A stretch of 64,000 bases of DNA from contig JAZKHE010000002.1 of the NCBI GenBank assembly GCA_040385525.1, positions 999,025 to 1,063,024 of the forward strand, written 5' to 3'. Shown piece after piece: positions 1-8,767 of this stretch; position 1 is the first letter of the stretch, and each line of letters starts with the position of its first letter. Origin of the DNA: JAZKHE01 sp040385525 (GTDB taxonomy: Bacteria; Bacteroidota; Bacteroidia; UBA4408). Made by a program: the position numbers and the translations under genes. The notes under the pieces were generated by a model. The model saw only the letters and a list, made by a program, of their open reading frames with translations, made no database searches and had not been told where the DNA came from.

Positions 1-242
1 GTTTTTAAAACAGATTCATCATATTTTGCTAATGAATTTGGACTAGCATCAATACCGCCAGGAAATAAATTCCAAGCGTACTTTCCAATATCAGTTCCTC
101 TACTAAAAAGCGCTTTTTGTTCTGCCGAAATTGGGTCGCGTTTTATTTGCGTGTTTTTATAAAAATAAAGCGACTTTTCACACTGTAAGCCGCGAATAAA
201 AGTTGATTTACTTAAAACATAATGCGTTTCTAATTCTTGCAT
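1..242 (-). CDS. DUF2779-family protein, N-terminal part (cut by window edge)
   Basis: This minus-strand frame opens with ATG at 242-240 and stays open to the window edge, giving the first 80 residues. It begins MQELETHYVLSKSTFIRGLQ and continues with a Cys-Glu-Lys motif, then RGTDIGKYAWNLFPGGIDAS. The pattern 'LSKSxFIRGLQCxKSLY ... ALFxRGTDIG ... LFPGG(I/V)D' is what I recall for the N-terminus of the DUF2779 family, large cytoplasmic proteins whose later part resembles RecB/Cas4-type nucleases. That nuclease part lies outside the window, so no activity can be confirmed. The gene is divergent from the YajQ-family gene, with an 87-bp AT-rich gap between them. Confidence 0.7.
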   Translation of the reverse strand, partial: MQELETHYVLSKSTFIRGLQCEKSLYFYKNTQIKRDPISAEQKALFSRGTDIGKYAWNLFPGGIDASPNSLAKYDESVLK

Positions 243-329
243 AATAAAGTAAATTTAGAAACTTTTTTTAGATTTATAGCTTGCATTTAGTCAATATTAA
301 TTTGTATTTTCGGTTAAAATTTTAATGAT

Positions 330-818
330 ATGCCTTCATTTGATATAGTTAGTAAAGTTGATGCTCAAGTTTTAGACAATGTTATAAACGTTGCTAAAAG
401 AGATATTTTAAACCGTTTTGATTTTAGAGATTCAAAATCAGAAATTGATTTAGATAAAAAAGCAATGGTAATTCATTTGCACAGCGAAAACGATATGCGC
501 ATCGAAGCCATGGAAGATGCCATTCGTTCGCGAATGATAAAACAAAATTTAGACCCTATGTCGCTCGATTTTGGTAAAGAAAGAGTGGCATCGGGCAATA
601 TGCTTAAAAAAGATATTAAAGTTAAACAAGGCATTGAAAAAGAAACTTCCAAAAAAATTGTGAAAGCAATTAAAGATTCTAAACTGAAAGTTGATGCGCA
701 AATAATGGACGACCAAGTAAGAGTTACAGCCAAAAAGATTGACGATTTGCAAGCTGTTATCGCTTTGTGTAGACGAATCGATTTTGAAGCTCCCTTGCAG
801 TTTGTGAATATGAAATAA
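330..818 (+). CDS. YajQ family nucleotide-binding protein
   Basis: The protein has 162 residues, the usual length of the YajQ/UPF0234 family. It begins MPSFDIVSKVDAQVLDNVIN, followed by the family's 'RFDFRDSKSEI' stretch. A central 'GNMLKKDIKVKQGI' and the C-terminal 'CRRIDFEAPLQFVNMK' also match the family. YajQ proteins are small cytoplasmic two-domain alpha/beta proteins; some bind cyclic di-GMP or other nucleotides and act with transcription factors. That role is family knowledge and is not shown here. The ATG at 330 starts exactly at the conserved MPSFD. The gene is monocistronic by position: a divergent gene lies upstream and a 36-bp gap separates it from unrelated lipoproteins. Confidence 0.93.
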   Translation: MPSFDIVSKVDAQVLDNVINVAKRDILNRFDFRDSKSEIDLDKKAMVIHLHSENDMRIEAMEDAIRSRMIKQNLDPMSLDFGKERVASGNMLKKDIKVKQGIEKETSKKIVKAIKDSKLKVDAQIMDDQVRVTAKKIDDLQAVIALCRRIDFEAPLQFVNMK

Positions 819-854
819 ATTTTGATTATTTTCGTTAACTAACAAATATTTAAA

Positions 855-1112
855 ATGAGCGGAATACAAGTTTTGTTTTTAATAGTTGTTGTTCTTTTTT
901 TGAACTCTTGTTCAAAATCAAATCAGTGTGAGTGTAATACACCTTTTGTTTTGGGTAATTATTATCAGCCAGGAGATATTGTTAGCAATCGAGGTTCTTG
1001 TTGGATGTATAGAGAAGAAGCAAATCCATCAATTGTCTCGCATAATGGTAATATTCCTAGAGACATATTTCCTGACACTCAAGATTTGTGGATAAACATT
1101 TGTAAAGATTAA
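855..1112 (+). CDS. Small lipoprotein, first of a tandem pair, CBM5/12-like motif
   Basis: An 85-residue lipoprotein: a hydrophobic N-terminus ends in the lipobox LNSC with Cys at residue 19. The mature part has a CEC motif, then 'GNYYQPGDIVSNRGSCW', and ends near 'DLWINIC'. The order Y..GD.V...G..(W/Y)...W recalls carbohydrate-binding modules of the chitin-binding type 3 (CBM5/12) kind, which is an inference from a short motif. It may therefore be a cell-surface sugar- or protein-binding module. It is followed after 2 bp by a close paralogue and then by a beta-barrel gene, so the three probably form one operon. No function is established. Confidence 0.75.
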   Translation: MSGIQVLFLIVVVLFLNSCSKSNQCECNTPFVLGNYYQPGDIVSNRGSCWMYREEANPSIVSHNGNIPRDIFPDTQDLWINICKD

Positions 1113-1114
1113 TT

Positions 1115-1378
1115 ATGAAAAGAAATTATTTAAAGTTTATAGTTGTTTTAGTTGTGTTTGTAATTTTACAAGGATGCACAAAATCAAAACAATGCGAATG
1201 TAATACGCCTTTTGTTTTTGGTAATTATTACCAGCCAGGCGATGTAGTAAGCAATCGTGGAGCTTGTTGGACACCAGCACCAGGAACAGTTGGCGATTAT
1301 TTAACTCAACCAGACTCTGAACCAATGGACACATTTCCAATTCAGCAAGACATTTGGATAAAACTATGTGAAAAATAA
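1115..1378 (+). CDS. Small lipoprotein, second of a tandem pair, CBM5/12-like motif
   Basis: An 87-residue lipoprotein with lipobox LQGC (Cys at residue 21). The segment 'CECNTPFVFGNYYQPGD' is almost identical to the upstream gene, followed by VVSNRGACW and a C-terminal 'QDIWIKLCEK'. It is clearly a tandem duplicate; divergence is concentrated in the signal peptide and in the Pro-rich loop after the Trp (PAPGTVGDYLTQPDSEP). The four Cys of the mature domain (two in CEC, one before the Trp and one near the end) are kept in both copies, suggesting a disulfide- or metal-stabilised fold. Its stop codon abuts the next start directly. Confidence 0.75.
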   Translation: MKRNYLKFIVVLVVFVILQGCTKSKQCECNTPFVFGNYYQPGDVVSNRGACWTPAPGTVGDYLTQPDSEPMDTFPIQQDIWIKLCEK

Positions 1379-2035
1379 ATGATGAAATTAAATTTTAGAA
1401 TCACATTATTTTTTTTGATAATTGCTTTGTCAGCTAATGCTCAAAAAGGTACTTTTAAAAAAGGTTTTAGTGTTTTTTCAAATTCAAGTTATAGAAATAT
1501 TTCAATAAATATTGATAATCCAAACATTAATAACGCAACTTTAAAAAGTAGTTTAAATACTTTGTATGTTTCAAAACTTAGTATTGGAGCTGAATTTGTT
1601 GGCGAATATTTTTTTAAAGATAACTGGAGTGTTCAGGCAGGCTTAAATTATTTAAACAAAGGTTGGAGACTTAATCCCTACTATACTTTTGGTGTTCCTT
1701 TTAATACAAATTCAAATTTTCATTCAATTTTAGTTCCTGTTGTTTTAAATAATTATTTAAAATTAGGCAAGGGTGAAAAACTATTTTTAAAATCATCTGC
1801 TGGTTTTAGTGCTGATTATATTTTTAAAAATAATGCGCATGGTGGCTTAAGCACATTTAATAAATTCGGTTTTTCGGGTATAGTTGCTTGTGGCTTAAAC
1901 TTAAGATTAAAAAATGGTAACGATGTTGCATTACAGCCTCAATGGATTTATGGTTTAAGTAACTTAAATGCAGATAATAATTTTATTCAATATCATTTTT
2001 CTAATATTGGAATTAAAACAAGTTATAGTTTTTAG
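1379..2035 (+). CDS. Outer-membrane beta-barrel protein (porin-like)
   Basis: A 218-residue protein with a signal peptide (MMKLNFRITLFFLIIALSANA, then Q). The rest is made of alternating hydrophobic/polar strands with aromatic ends, for example 'GAEFVGEYFFKDNWSVQAGL', and it ends in Tyr-Ser-Phe, a typical outer-membrane insertion signal. It resembles the small PorT/OmpW-like barrels common in Bacteroidota. The ATG follows immediately on the stop of the upstream lipoprotein gene, so the pair of lipoproteins and this barrel are probably co-transcribed. A reasonable inference is that the lipoproteins sit at the surface near the barrel. It is convergent with the next gene, with only 8 bp between the stops. 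Confidence 0.75.
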   Translation: MMKLNFRITLFFLIIALSANAQKGTFKKGFSVFSNSSYRNISINIDNPNINNATLKSSLNTLYVSKLSIGAEFVGEYFFKDNWSVQAGLNYLNKGWRLNPYYTFGVPFNTNSNFHSILVPVVLNNYLKLGKGEKLFLKSSAGFSADYIFKNNAHGGLSTFNKFGFSGIVACGLNLRLKNGNDVALQPQWIYGLSNLNADNNFIQYHFSNIGIKTSYSF

Positions 2036-2043
2036 TAAATTTT

Positions 2044-2796
2044 CTAAAATCTTTTATTCTTAATTAAATACGAAAAAAAGTTAAACGCAATAGGAATGTG
2101 GTTTAGCGCTGTTGAGAAAAAGCCATAGTTTTTCACCATTATTTTAAAACGTTCTTGCAAGCCTGTTTTTATGTTTTGTCGGCTCATACCACCCACTTCA
2201 AACTTAGATAGTATTAATTTTGTGTTCACTATTTTTTTGCTTTTTCGCAGCGCATAAATTACCCAATCAATGTCTGCGCTAATTTTGTATTGCGTATCAT
2301 AATTTTTACAAAGTGATTTTTTAATTAAAATAGACTGGTGACTCACCAGCATTCCGCGTTTAAAACTAAGCCAATTTAATTGTTCAGGCGTTTTTAATCG
2401 ACGTAAACCAATAGCTTCGCCTTCCATGTTTATTTCTTGTGTTTCGCCATAATATACATCAGCATTGGCTTCGCAAGTTTTAAAAATATCGCTAAGTGTT
2501 TCGTTATTATAAATAATGTCTCCTGCATTCATAAACCAAACATAATCGCCTGTTGCCAAAGCCAAACCTTTGTTCATGGCATCATAAATTCCTTTGTCGG
2601 GTTCGCTTTTCCAAATAGAAATTTTTGATTCGTTTTTTTTAATTACTTCTAAAGTATTGTCTTTAGATGCGCCATCAACCACAATGTATTCTATGTTTTT
2701 GTACCTTTGGTTAGCAACACTTTGCAAAGTAGTTTCTAGTCCTTCGGCATCGTTGTAAACAACTGTTATTATTGATATTTTAGGAGTAAAGCTCAA
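2044..2796 (-). CDS. Family 2 glycosyltransferase
   Basis: 250 residues. The N-terminal GT-A nucleotide-sugar domain is plain: 'ISIITVVYNDAEGLETTLQS' (7-26), VDGASKDNT (40-48), and 'YVWFMNAGD' ending in the acidic metal-binding site at about 93. It resembles the WbbD/WcaA-like transferases of polysaccharide loci, which add a sugar from a nucleotide-sugar donor on the cytoplasmic face of the inner membrane. Donor and acceptor cannot be read from the sequence. It is the last gene of a minus-strand operon: its start lies 4 bp after the stop of the GT4 gene, which itself overlaps the FkbM methyltransferase gene. Confidence 0.9.
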   Translation of the reverse strand: MSFTPKISIITVVYNDAEGLETTLQSVANQRYKNIEYIVVDGASKDNTLEVIKKNESKISIWKSEPDKGIYDAMNKGLALATGDYVWFMNAGDIIYNNETLSDIFKTCEANADVYYGETQEINMEGEAIGLRRLKTPEQLNWLSFKRGMLVSHQSILIKKSLCKNYDTQYKISADIDWVIYALRKSKKIVNTKLILSKFEVGGMSRQNIKTGLQERFKIMVKNYGFFSTALNHIPIAFNFFSYLIKNKRF

Positions 2797-2800
2797 GCTG

Positions 2801-4063
2801 TTAAATTAATGTTTTGTATAAGGAAATGTATTTTTCTGCAATCACTTCTTCGCTGTAATTTTCTACAATATAATTTCTTGCATTCTGTGCAAACGGAATG
2901 TTTTGTTCGTTTTTTAAAACGCTATTTATTCCCACAGCCAACTCATTTGCATTTTTTGCTTCGGCAATATAACCATTAAAATTATGTTTTACCATATCGC
3001 TAATTCCGCCTGTGTTAAAGCTAACAACAGGAGTTCCACAACTTAATGCTTCTAAAATGGTGTTGGGTAAATTATCTTCTAAAGTGGGTATCACAAATAT
3101 ATCGCTCAGTGCATATACTTCTGCAATTTTATCTTGATTACTAACAAAGCCAAGCGGATTAATTTTAAGTTTTGGATTTATTCCTTCAAAAATTTCGGGA
3201 TTGTATTTTCCTAAAATAACTAATTCATTATTGTTGCAAAAGTTTTTGTCTTGCGACAAAGTTTGCAACGCTTGCTTAAAATAAATAAAGCCTTTACGCT
3301 CGTCTTCAATATTCATGGCGCCAAACAGAATATGCTTTTTAGCAGGATTTAATCCGTTTTTTGTTTTTAATTCTATTTTATTTTTCGGAACAAATTTGTT
3401 GGTAGGAATTGCGTTGCCCAATGCAATTACTTTTTTGTTTTTTAGTAAAGCACTTTTTTTTGCTTCGTTGGCTAACCAATTACTTGGTGTAACAATTGTA
3501 AAATTATTGTTATTGAATAAAAGTGTTTTTAATTTAAAATAAGCATTTGCTATATCGTTATCGGCAGGCGAATTTAAAAACGGACAATTTTTACATTCGG
3601 TTAAATAATTTTCGCAACCGTTGGAGTAATGACATCCACCTGTAAACGCCCACATATCATGCAAATGCCAAATAATAGGTTTGTTTAAAGCTGCAATTTG
3701 TTGCAAGTTTTCTAAATTCAAAAAACTTAAATTTATCCAATGTAAATTAATTATATCGGCTTCTTGTAATTGTTTTATGTTTAAAATTTCACTACCAAAA
3801 TACGCTGTAGAAAATGTTGTAGTTAATTTTTTATTTTTAAATAGCTTATTAAAAATTGCGTATTCTGCCAGCATTTTTACTTTGTACGTTTTTGCAGAAA
3901 GGGTTGAGTTGTGTATTGAAATTACATTTTCGTCACGTGATAATTTTTCAGTAACAATTAACGAAGCTTCAATTCCTTTTTGCTGAACAGCTTTAAATAA
4001 TCGATAACACGCAATTGCAGCGCCACCTTTTAAATCGGAGGTATTTACAAATACAGTTTTCAC
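2801..4063 (-). CDS. Family 4 glycosyltransferase
   Basis: 420 residues with the GT-B organisation of family 4. The N-terminal domain starts MKTVFVNTSDLKGGAAIACY and contains 'IIWHLHDMWAFTGGCHYS', a segment typical of colanic-acid-type transferases. The C-terminal donor-binding domain has 'VIPTLEDNLPNTILEALSCG' followed by TPVVSFNTGG, the GT4 signature. Four Cys lie near residues 149-160 (GCHYSNGCENYLTECKNCPF), a cluster also seen in related transferases. The start overlaps the stop of the upstream FkbM gene by 4 bp, which supports translational coupling. Sugar specificity is unknown. Confidence 0.9.
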   Translation of the reverse strand: MKTVFVNTSDLKGGAAIACYRLFKAVQQKGIEASLIVTEKLSRDENVISIHNSTLSAKTYKVKMLAEYAIFNKLFKNKKLTTTFSTAYFGSEILNIKQLQEADIINLHWINLSFLNLENLQQIAALNKPIIWHLHDMWAFTGGCHYSNGCENYLTECKNCPFLNSPADNDIANAYFKLKTLLFNNNNFTIVTPSNWLANEAKKSALLKNKKVIALGNAIPTNKFVPKNKIELKTKNGLNPAKKHILFGAMNIEDERKGFIYFKQALQTLSQDKNFCNNNELVILGKYNPEIFEGINPKLKINPLGFVSNQDKIAEVYALSDIFVIPTLEDNLPNTILEALSCGTPVVSFNTGGISDMVKHNFNGYIAEAKNANELAVGINSVLKNEQNIPFAQNARNYIVENYSEEVIAEKYISLYKTLI

Positions 4064-4866
4064 TTAATTTGTTTTGCAAAAATATTTAACTGCAAATTTT
4101 TCTTTTTTTCGAAAACGCTAAATGGATTTGCTCCAGAATGTGCATTTAATATATGATATTGAAATCCGTTTTGAGTAAGTGTGTTTAAAACTTTATCTAA
4201 ATCTTGCTTAACGTTTTCAAAATCGTGATACTCAATAAATAGATTATTTATTTTTTTTAGGCTTGTTCCGCAGTCAATAATAACTTGCTTTTCGGCGCCT
4301 TCAATATCCATTTTTAAAAATTCAATTTGTTGTGTTTCAGCATCTAAAATTTCTTTTAATCGAACCGATTTTACTTTAACTGTATTAGCGTTAACTGAAT
4401 ATACCGAAGCTCCGTCAGCACCATCCGTAGTTAATTCAATTCCATTGTTATCAATCCAAACTGCAGCATTAATTATTTCAACGTTTTTTAGTTTGTTGTA
4501 ATTATTATTTTCTTCTAACACTTTTGCAATGTTTGGGTCGGCTTCAAAAGCTTTAATTGTAGAGTTTGGGTAATTTTCTTTAAAAAACAAACAACTTGTT
4601 CCAATGTTAGAACCGCAATCGTAAATAAGTGGGTTTTGATTTGTTGTAGTAAATAAATAATATTTTTCTTTAAAAATTTCGCTGTATTGCCACACAAACG
4701 AAAGCGGATCGCAATATTTCATTTTGTAATTAGAGAATGAAATATAACCTGGCTCGTATCTTTTTTTTTCGCCAATAAGAGCAGCAATTTTATAAAAAGT
4801 ACGTGTTTCTTTATTTTTAATAAAGTAGTACAGGTTTTTAAAAGCAAGTTTAAGCGCTAAATTCAA
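4060..4866 (-). CDS. FkbM family SAM-dependent methyltransferase
   Basis: 268 residues. The SAM-binding motif I is 'LIYDCGSNIGTSCLFFKENY', followed by the acidic motif II 'IKAFEADPNI' and the FkbM signature 'EFLKMDIEGAEKQVIIDCG'. FkbM-type enzymes O-methylate sugars or polyketides, and in polysaccharide clusters they are usually assigned to methyl decoration of glycan units (inference from context). It is the first gene of the three-gene minus-strand unit FkbM-GT4-GT2, and it is divergent from the methyltransferase gene at 4981 across a 114-bp AT-rich gap that must carry the promoters. Confidence 0.88.
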   Translation of the reverse strand: MNLALKLAFKNLYYFIKNKETRTFYKIAALIGEKKRYEPGYISFSNYKMKYCDPLSFVWQYSEIFKEKYYLFTTTNQNPLIYDCGSNIGTSCLFFKENYPNSTIKAFEADPNIAKVLEENNNYNKLKNVEIINAAVWIDNNGIELTTDGADGASVYSVNANTVKVKSVRLKEILDAETQQIEFLKMDIEGAEKQVIIDCGTSLKKINNLFIEYHDFENVKQDLDKVLNTLTQNGFQYHILNAHSGANPFSVFEKKKNLQLNIFAKQIK

Positions 4867-4980
4867 TGTGTTTATTTTGTTACAAATTTACTAGATTTAA
4901 TAAAACTAACTAAATATTTGTGAAAGGCTTATCTACTTTGAATTTAATCTATTATTATTGTAGTTGAAAATTATACAAGA

Positions 4981-5799
4981 ATGAGAAAGATTTTAAGATT
5001 CTTAAAAGGAATTTGGATTATAAATTTTGTACGAAGAGTGTACAATGCCATTAAATACAATCATTACAGGTTTGTTAATGCTATAAAATGGGGATTTACA
5101 TCTAACGAAGACACTAATTTTACGTATCATTTAACGCCCGATAATATTTTGTACATGGCAAATACCATTGCAGTTGTTACAAAAACGGATTATAAGGAAG
5201 TTTTAAAATATATTAATGAAGCTCAAAATGACACATATTTGTCTGAAACGATTTTAAAAACTATAGCAAAATCAGATGAACGAAAATTTGCAGATAAAGA
5301 AGTTCGTTTTTCAAAACGTTTAGGTTGGTATGCTTTTGTTAGAATAATGAAGCCTCGTTTAGTTGTAGAAACCGGTGTTGATAAAGGTTTGGGTTCTATT
5401 TTATTGAGCGCTGCCTTATTAAAAAATAAAAAAGAAGGTTTTGAAGGGAAGTACATTGGTACCGATATTAATCCTAAAGCAGGTTATTTATTAACTGATA
5501 TTTATACCGAAGTAGGAAGTATTATGTATGGCGATTCTATTGAGAGTTTAAAGAAAATAAAAGAGCCAATAGATTTATTTATTAACGATAGCGACCATTC
5601 ATCCGATTACGAATACCAAGAGTACGTAACAATAAAACCTATTTTGGGAGAAAATGCCATATTGTTAGGCGATAATTCGCATTGTACAGATAAATTAGCT
5701 GTTTTTTCGAACGAAAATGGAAGGAATTTTTTATTCTTTAAAGAAGAAACATTAAACCATTGGTATCCAGGTAGCGGAATAGGGATTTCTTATAAATAG
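4981..5799 (+). CDS. Class I SAM-dependent methyltransferase (CmcI/Methyltransf_24-like)
   Basis: 272 residues. The C-terminal two-thirds hold a Rossmann methyltransferase fold: 'LVVETGVDKGLGSILLSAAL' (motif I), 'GKYIGTDINPKAGYLL' (motif II) and 'PIDLFINDSDHSSDYEYQE', an Asp/His-rich metal-binding-like segment. This arrangement fits class I methyltransferases of the CmcI or Methyltransf_24 type, found both in natural-product and glycan loci. The basic N-terminus (MRKILRFLKGIWIINFVRRV) may bind the membrane surface. It is a single plus-strand gene between two minus-strand polysaccharide operons, so glycan modification is likely but unproven. Confidence 0.8.
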   Translation: MRKILRFLKGIWIINFVRRVYNAIKYNHYRFVNAIKWGFTSNEDTNFTYHLTPDNILYMANTIAVVTKTDYKEVLKYINEAQNDTYLSETILKTIAKSDERKFADKEVRFSKRLGWYAFVRIMKPRLVVETGVDKGLGSILLSAALLKNKKEGFEGKYIGTDINPKAGYLLTDIYTEVGSIMYGDSIESLKKIKEPIDLFINDSDHSSDYEYQEYVTIKPILGENAILLGDNSHCTDKLAVFSNENGRNFLFFKEETLNHWYPGSGIGISYK

Positions 5800-5843
5800 A
5801 TGTTAGCAAACTTTTTAAACTAACGTTTCTGTTTAGTATACTA

Positions 5844-6224
5844 TTATTTTTTCTTGTTTAACACATATAGCATTGCTGAAGAAATTGTACACATAACCAA
5901 AGCGCTTACAATTAGTGAATTTTCTTTTTGAGAAATCCCAATAAATAAATCGCCAACAAACATTACAAAAAAGAAAATGTAAGTAATGCTTAGCATAGGT
6001 ATTGATTTTTTAAAAGTAGCATAGGCAAAAATAAAACCAAGTGCAAATTGACGTGTAGCCCAAATGTTAGCTAAATAAATAACTCCTTCAGCATTAAAAT
6101 CTACTGTTTCTAAAACCGATTCTGGAGCAATAAATAAAGATATACTCACCATTATTTCGAGCAATGCAAAAATACCCGATACAATAAGTATCCATTTTGG
6201 CAATGATTTTTGAGTTTCTGTCAT
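5844..6224 (-). CDS. Small four-helix membrane protein, unrecognised
   Basis: 126 residues with four predicted hydrophobic helices, at about 10-32, 45-67, 73-92 and 98-120. The sequence starts MTETQKSLPKWILIVSGIFA and ends in a basic tail, NKKK. I do not recognise a catalytic or binding motif. Small membrane proteins of this shape (DUF4345-like or DoxX-like) are common in Bacteroidota, but the resemblance is only in length and topology. It lies 16 bp downstream of the O-antigen ligase gene on the same strand, so it is probably the last gene of that operon. Confidence 0.6.
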   Translation of the reverse strand: MTETQKSLPKWILIVSGIFALLEIMVSISLFIAPESVLETVDFNAEGVIYLANIWATRQFALGFIFAYATFKKSIPMLSITYIFFFVMFVGDLFIGISQKENSLIVSALVMCTISSAMLYVLNKKK

Positions 6225-6240
6225 ATTTGATTTTTAGAAT

Positions 6241-7683
6241 TTAATCAGCTTTATTTTTAGCAAAATCTTCTTTTTTATAATACACATCAATAGAAACTAA
6301 AACGGCAATAAATCCCCAAAAGGGCAGAGCGGCTTTGTCAGTATCTAAAAAATTATTTAAACCACCATGTATAAAATAAGTTACCAAGCCTAAAAAACAA
6401 CACATTGCCATTCTTCTTAAATCGCCTTTTGGTAATTTTTTGTACAAATTAATGCCGTAATAAATTACAGTTAAAATAATTCCTATAAAAGATAAAGAAC
6501 CAAACACACCCGATTCTACAAGCGGACCAATGTATTCGGAATGTGCGTTTCCTTTATCACCAGCGTTAGTACTTATAATAGTTTTGTCTTTTGATAATTG
6601 ATAAGGTGCGTAATAAAAAGCATAAGTTCCTGGTCCCCAACCCCAAAATGGGCGTTCTTGAAACATTCTGAAACCCGCATACCATCTGTTTAGTCGCTCT
6701 AGGTTAGATGCGTCTGATGTTATGTTTGAAACCGATTTTATGTGTTTTGCAAAATCGTCGCTCGATTCGGTTTTGTTTTTTTCTATTTTACGTACAAAAT
6801 TATCTTTAATTAAAAAACCAACGGTTAGCACAAACAATCCACCAATTACAAGTGTGCTAAACTTTATTTTAAATAATAAAACAACGTACAATCCAAAAGC
6901 TAATATTAAACTAATCCACGCTGCTCTGGTGTACGATAAAATTGTAGCCACTGTAAAAATAAAAAGTACAATTCCAGTAAAAAAACGTATAGTAAACGAT
7001 TCATTTTTATTAAAAAGAAAACCAATAATTACAGGAATGTACATTGCTAAAACGGCTCCGTAAATAGTGTGGTCGTTGTAAAATGGTGACATTACCCAGT
7101 TGGCCGATTTCATATCGAAACCATATTTTTGATGTTCATAGATTGTAAAAAATATAACACCAATAAAAGCAATAATATACAACCACATAAATCGTTTAAA
7201 ATTAATTTGCGATTTTTTAAAAAGTTGTATCGATAAAAAATAAAAACAAACAATAAACCACAAGCGCGAAGCAAAAAATTTAAAAGATACTAATGGATTT
7301 TCGCTTGTAAAACAAGTAATAAATAACCACGCAGTATTTATAAGTATAGCAATTGTAATGGGATGAGTTATAATTTTTTTATCAATATAATTTCCCTGTA
7401 AAAGCTTGATAATAAACAAAAGAAGAATTCCTGCTAAAAATGGTTCGGTGGGTAAACTTATCGCAAATTTAAAATCGGTGTCTTTTAAATTGATAGCAAA
7501 TGGCGTTGCAAAAATGATGAAGTACATCAATTTGTCAAGCGAAAAAAAATAAAAATAAACTAAAAGTAATGCAAAGGGTAGGGCAACTAAATAATAAATA
7601 TCTTTTGTAAACAAAAAACAATTGCCTAACACAAACAGCAAGCTAAGTGCTGTTATCCATATCGATTTGTTTTTTTCTACCAC
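6241..7683 (-). CDS. O-antigen ligase / Wzy-type polymerase (Wzy_C family)
   Basis: 480 residues, almost entirely transmembrane, with about 11-12 hydrophobic helices. A large periplasmic loop at about 300-400 contains 'RMFQERPFWGWGPGTYAFYY' and, later, 'NAHSEYIGPLVESG'. The pattern 'RPxxGWGPGTY ... AHSEY' is the signature of the O-antigen ligase/polymerase (Wzy_C, PF04932) family, which joins polysaccharide chains or repeat units at the outer face of the inner membrane. Sequence alone does not separate ligase from polymerase. The presence of a flippase and a chain-length protein just upstream favours a Wzy-like polymerase role in this locus. Confidence 0.85.
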   Translation of the reverse strand: MVEKNKSIWITALSLLFVLGNCFLFTKDIYYLVALPFALLLVYFYFFSLDKLMYFIIFATPFAINLKDTDFKFAISLPTEPFLAGILLLFIIKLLQGNYIDKKIITHPITIAILINTAWLFITCFTSENPLVSFKFFASRLWFIVCFYFLSIQLFKKSQINFKRFMWLYIIAFIGVIFFTIYEHQKYGFDMKSANWVMSPFYNDHTIYGAVLAMYIPVIIGFLFNKNESFTIRFFTGIVLFIFTVATILSYTRAAWISLILAFGLYVVLLFKIKFSTLVIGGLFVLTVGFLIKDNFVRKIEKNKTESSDDFAKHIKSVSNITSDASNLERLNRWYAGFRMFQERPFWGWGPGTYAFYYAPYQLSKDKTIISTNAGDKGNAHSEYIGPLVESGVFGSLSFIGIILTVIYYGINLYKKLPKGDLRRMAMCCFLGLVTYFIHGGLNNFLDTDKAALPFWGFIAVLVSIDVYYKKEDFAKNKAD

Positions 7684-7698
7684 GTTAGTAAAAAAATA

Positions 7699-8727
7699 TT
7701 AAGCTTGTGGCTTAACTTTTTTAAAGTTCTCTAAAATAATAAGCAATATCAAGGCAAACAACATGGTTGAAACAAAAGATACTGCAACTATTATCCAACG
7801 AATTGGGTACGATTTTTTTTCGGCTTCAAAAGCTCTGTTTACAATAAACTTGCTCGGTAAATTTTGTTCGGCATCTATTTTTGCTTCTTCGTATTTACGT
7901 TTTACTTCAGTTAATTGTTTTATTTGTTCCTCGTGATTTTGACTTAGCGTAATATACGCACCACCATATTTGGCAAGTATTTTTAATTTTTCTTCTAAAT
8001 CTTTTACGCCAGCTTTGTTTCCTTTTGCAATTGCAATTGCATATTGTTCGTTAAAAACACTTGCTTGTGTTTCGTAATCGTTTACGCCTAAATCGCGTAA
8101 TATACCTAACGAATCTTGTATTGCTTTTATTTCTGCTCTTAAATTCCAATACGATTTTTCTACAATTTTTAAACCTTCTAAGGCTCTAGTCCTTTGTATT
8201 TTAGTTTTCATACTATCTAACAAATTCGATATTTCGTTTGCAATGTTAGCAGCCATTTTTGGGTCTTTATCCATTACAGTAATTTCTACAGACATTAATT
8301 CTGTGCGGTCGTATTTTATATTGCTTTCGTATTCTTTAAATAAGTTGGTGTATTTAAATTTATCGTCTTCGTCAATATCGTAATGTTTTAGCAAATCAAA
8401 TTTTTTGCAAATTTCACCACGAATATCATCTGAGTTAAGCATTTGCAACATTTGCTCGGCATCTTCTTCTTCACCAAATTTTAAAATATCTTCTTTACCA
8501 CTATTGTTTTCGCTAATTAAGGCTTTTGCAATTGAGCTGGTTTGAGCAGGGAACATTACTACCGTAGATTTGTACTTCGGCGTTATCATATACGATGCAA
8601 TACTCGATAATACAATTGACGCAATTCCAATTATTAAAAAAGTTTTTCGCCACTTAAATAAAAAAGCAATTAAGTTGGTTGAATCGAAATCGATATTGTT
8701 GTTTTGAGTTGAATTATTTTGTGACAT
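7699..8727 (-). CDS. Wzz/GumC-type chain-length determinant protein
   Basis: 342 residues with the two-helix topology of polysaccharide co-polymerases: a first helix at about 28-50 ('FLIIGIASIVLSSIASYM', followed by 'ITPKYKSTVVMFP', the Wzz-type motif) and a second at about 310-334. Between them lies a long periplasmic, coiled-coil-rich region (about 180-310). There is no C-terminal BY-kinase domain. Such proteins control chain length of polymers made by Wzy in the inner membrane. The gene sits between flippase and ligase/polymerase genes with gaps of 40 and 15 bp, consistent with one operon. Confidence 0.88.
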   Translation of the reverse strand: MSQNNSTQNNNIDFDSTNLIAFLFKWRKTFLIIGIASIVLSSIASYMITPKYKSTVVMFPAQTSSIAKALISENNSGKEDILKFGEEEDAEQMLQMLNSDDIRGEICKKFDLLKHYDIDEDDKFKYTNLFKEYESNIKYDRTELMSVEITVMDKDPKMAANIANEISNLLDSMKTKIQRTRALEGLKIVEKSYWNLRAEIKAIQDSLGILRDLGVNDYETQASVFNEQYAIAIAKGNKAGVKDLEEKLKILAKYGGAYITLSQNHEEQIKQLTEVKRKYEEAKIDAEQNLPSKFIVNRAFEAEKKSYPIRWIIVAVSFVSTMLFALILLIILENFKKVKPQA

Positions 8728-8767
8728 AAATTTTGTTTAAAAACAAGTTTACAAATATAGCAAAACG

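Noticed and set aside
1088..1096. An exact DnaA-box sequence (TGTGGATAA) near 1.09 kb, with gyrB and dnaN elsewhere in the window
   Set aside because: It is a single box inside a lipoprotein gene and fits the encoded residues. No cluster of boxes, no dnaA and no AT-rich unwinding region was found, so there is no basis for an origin here.
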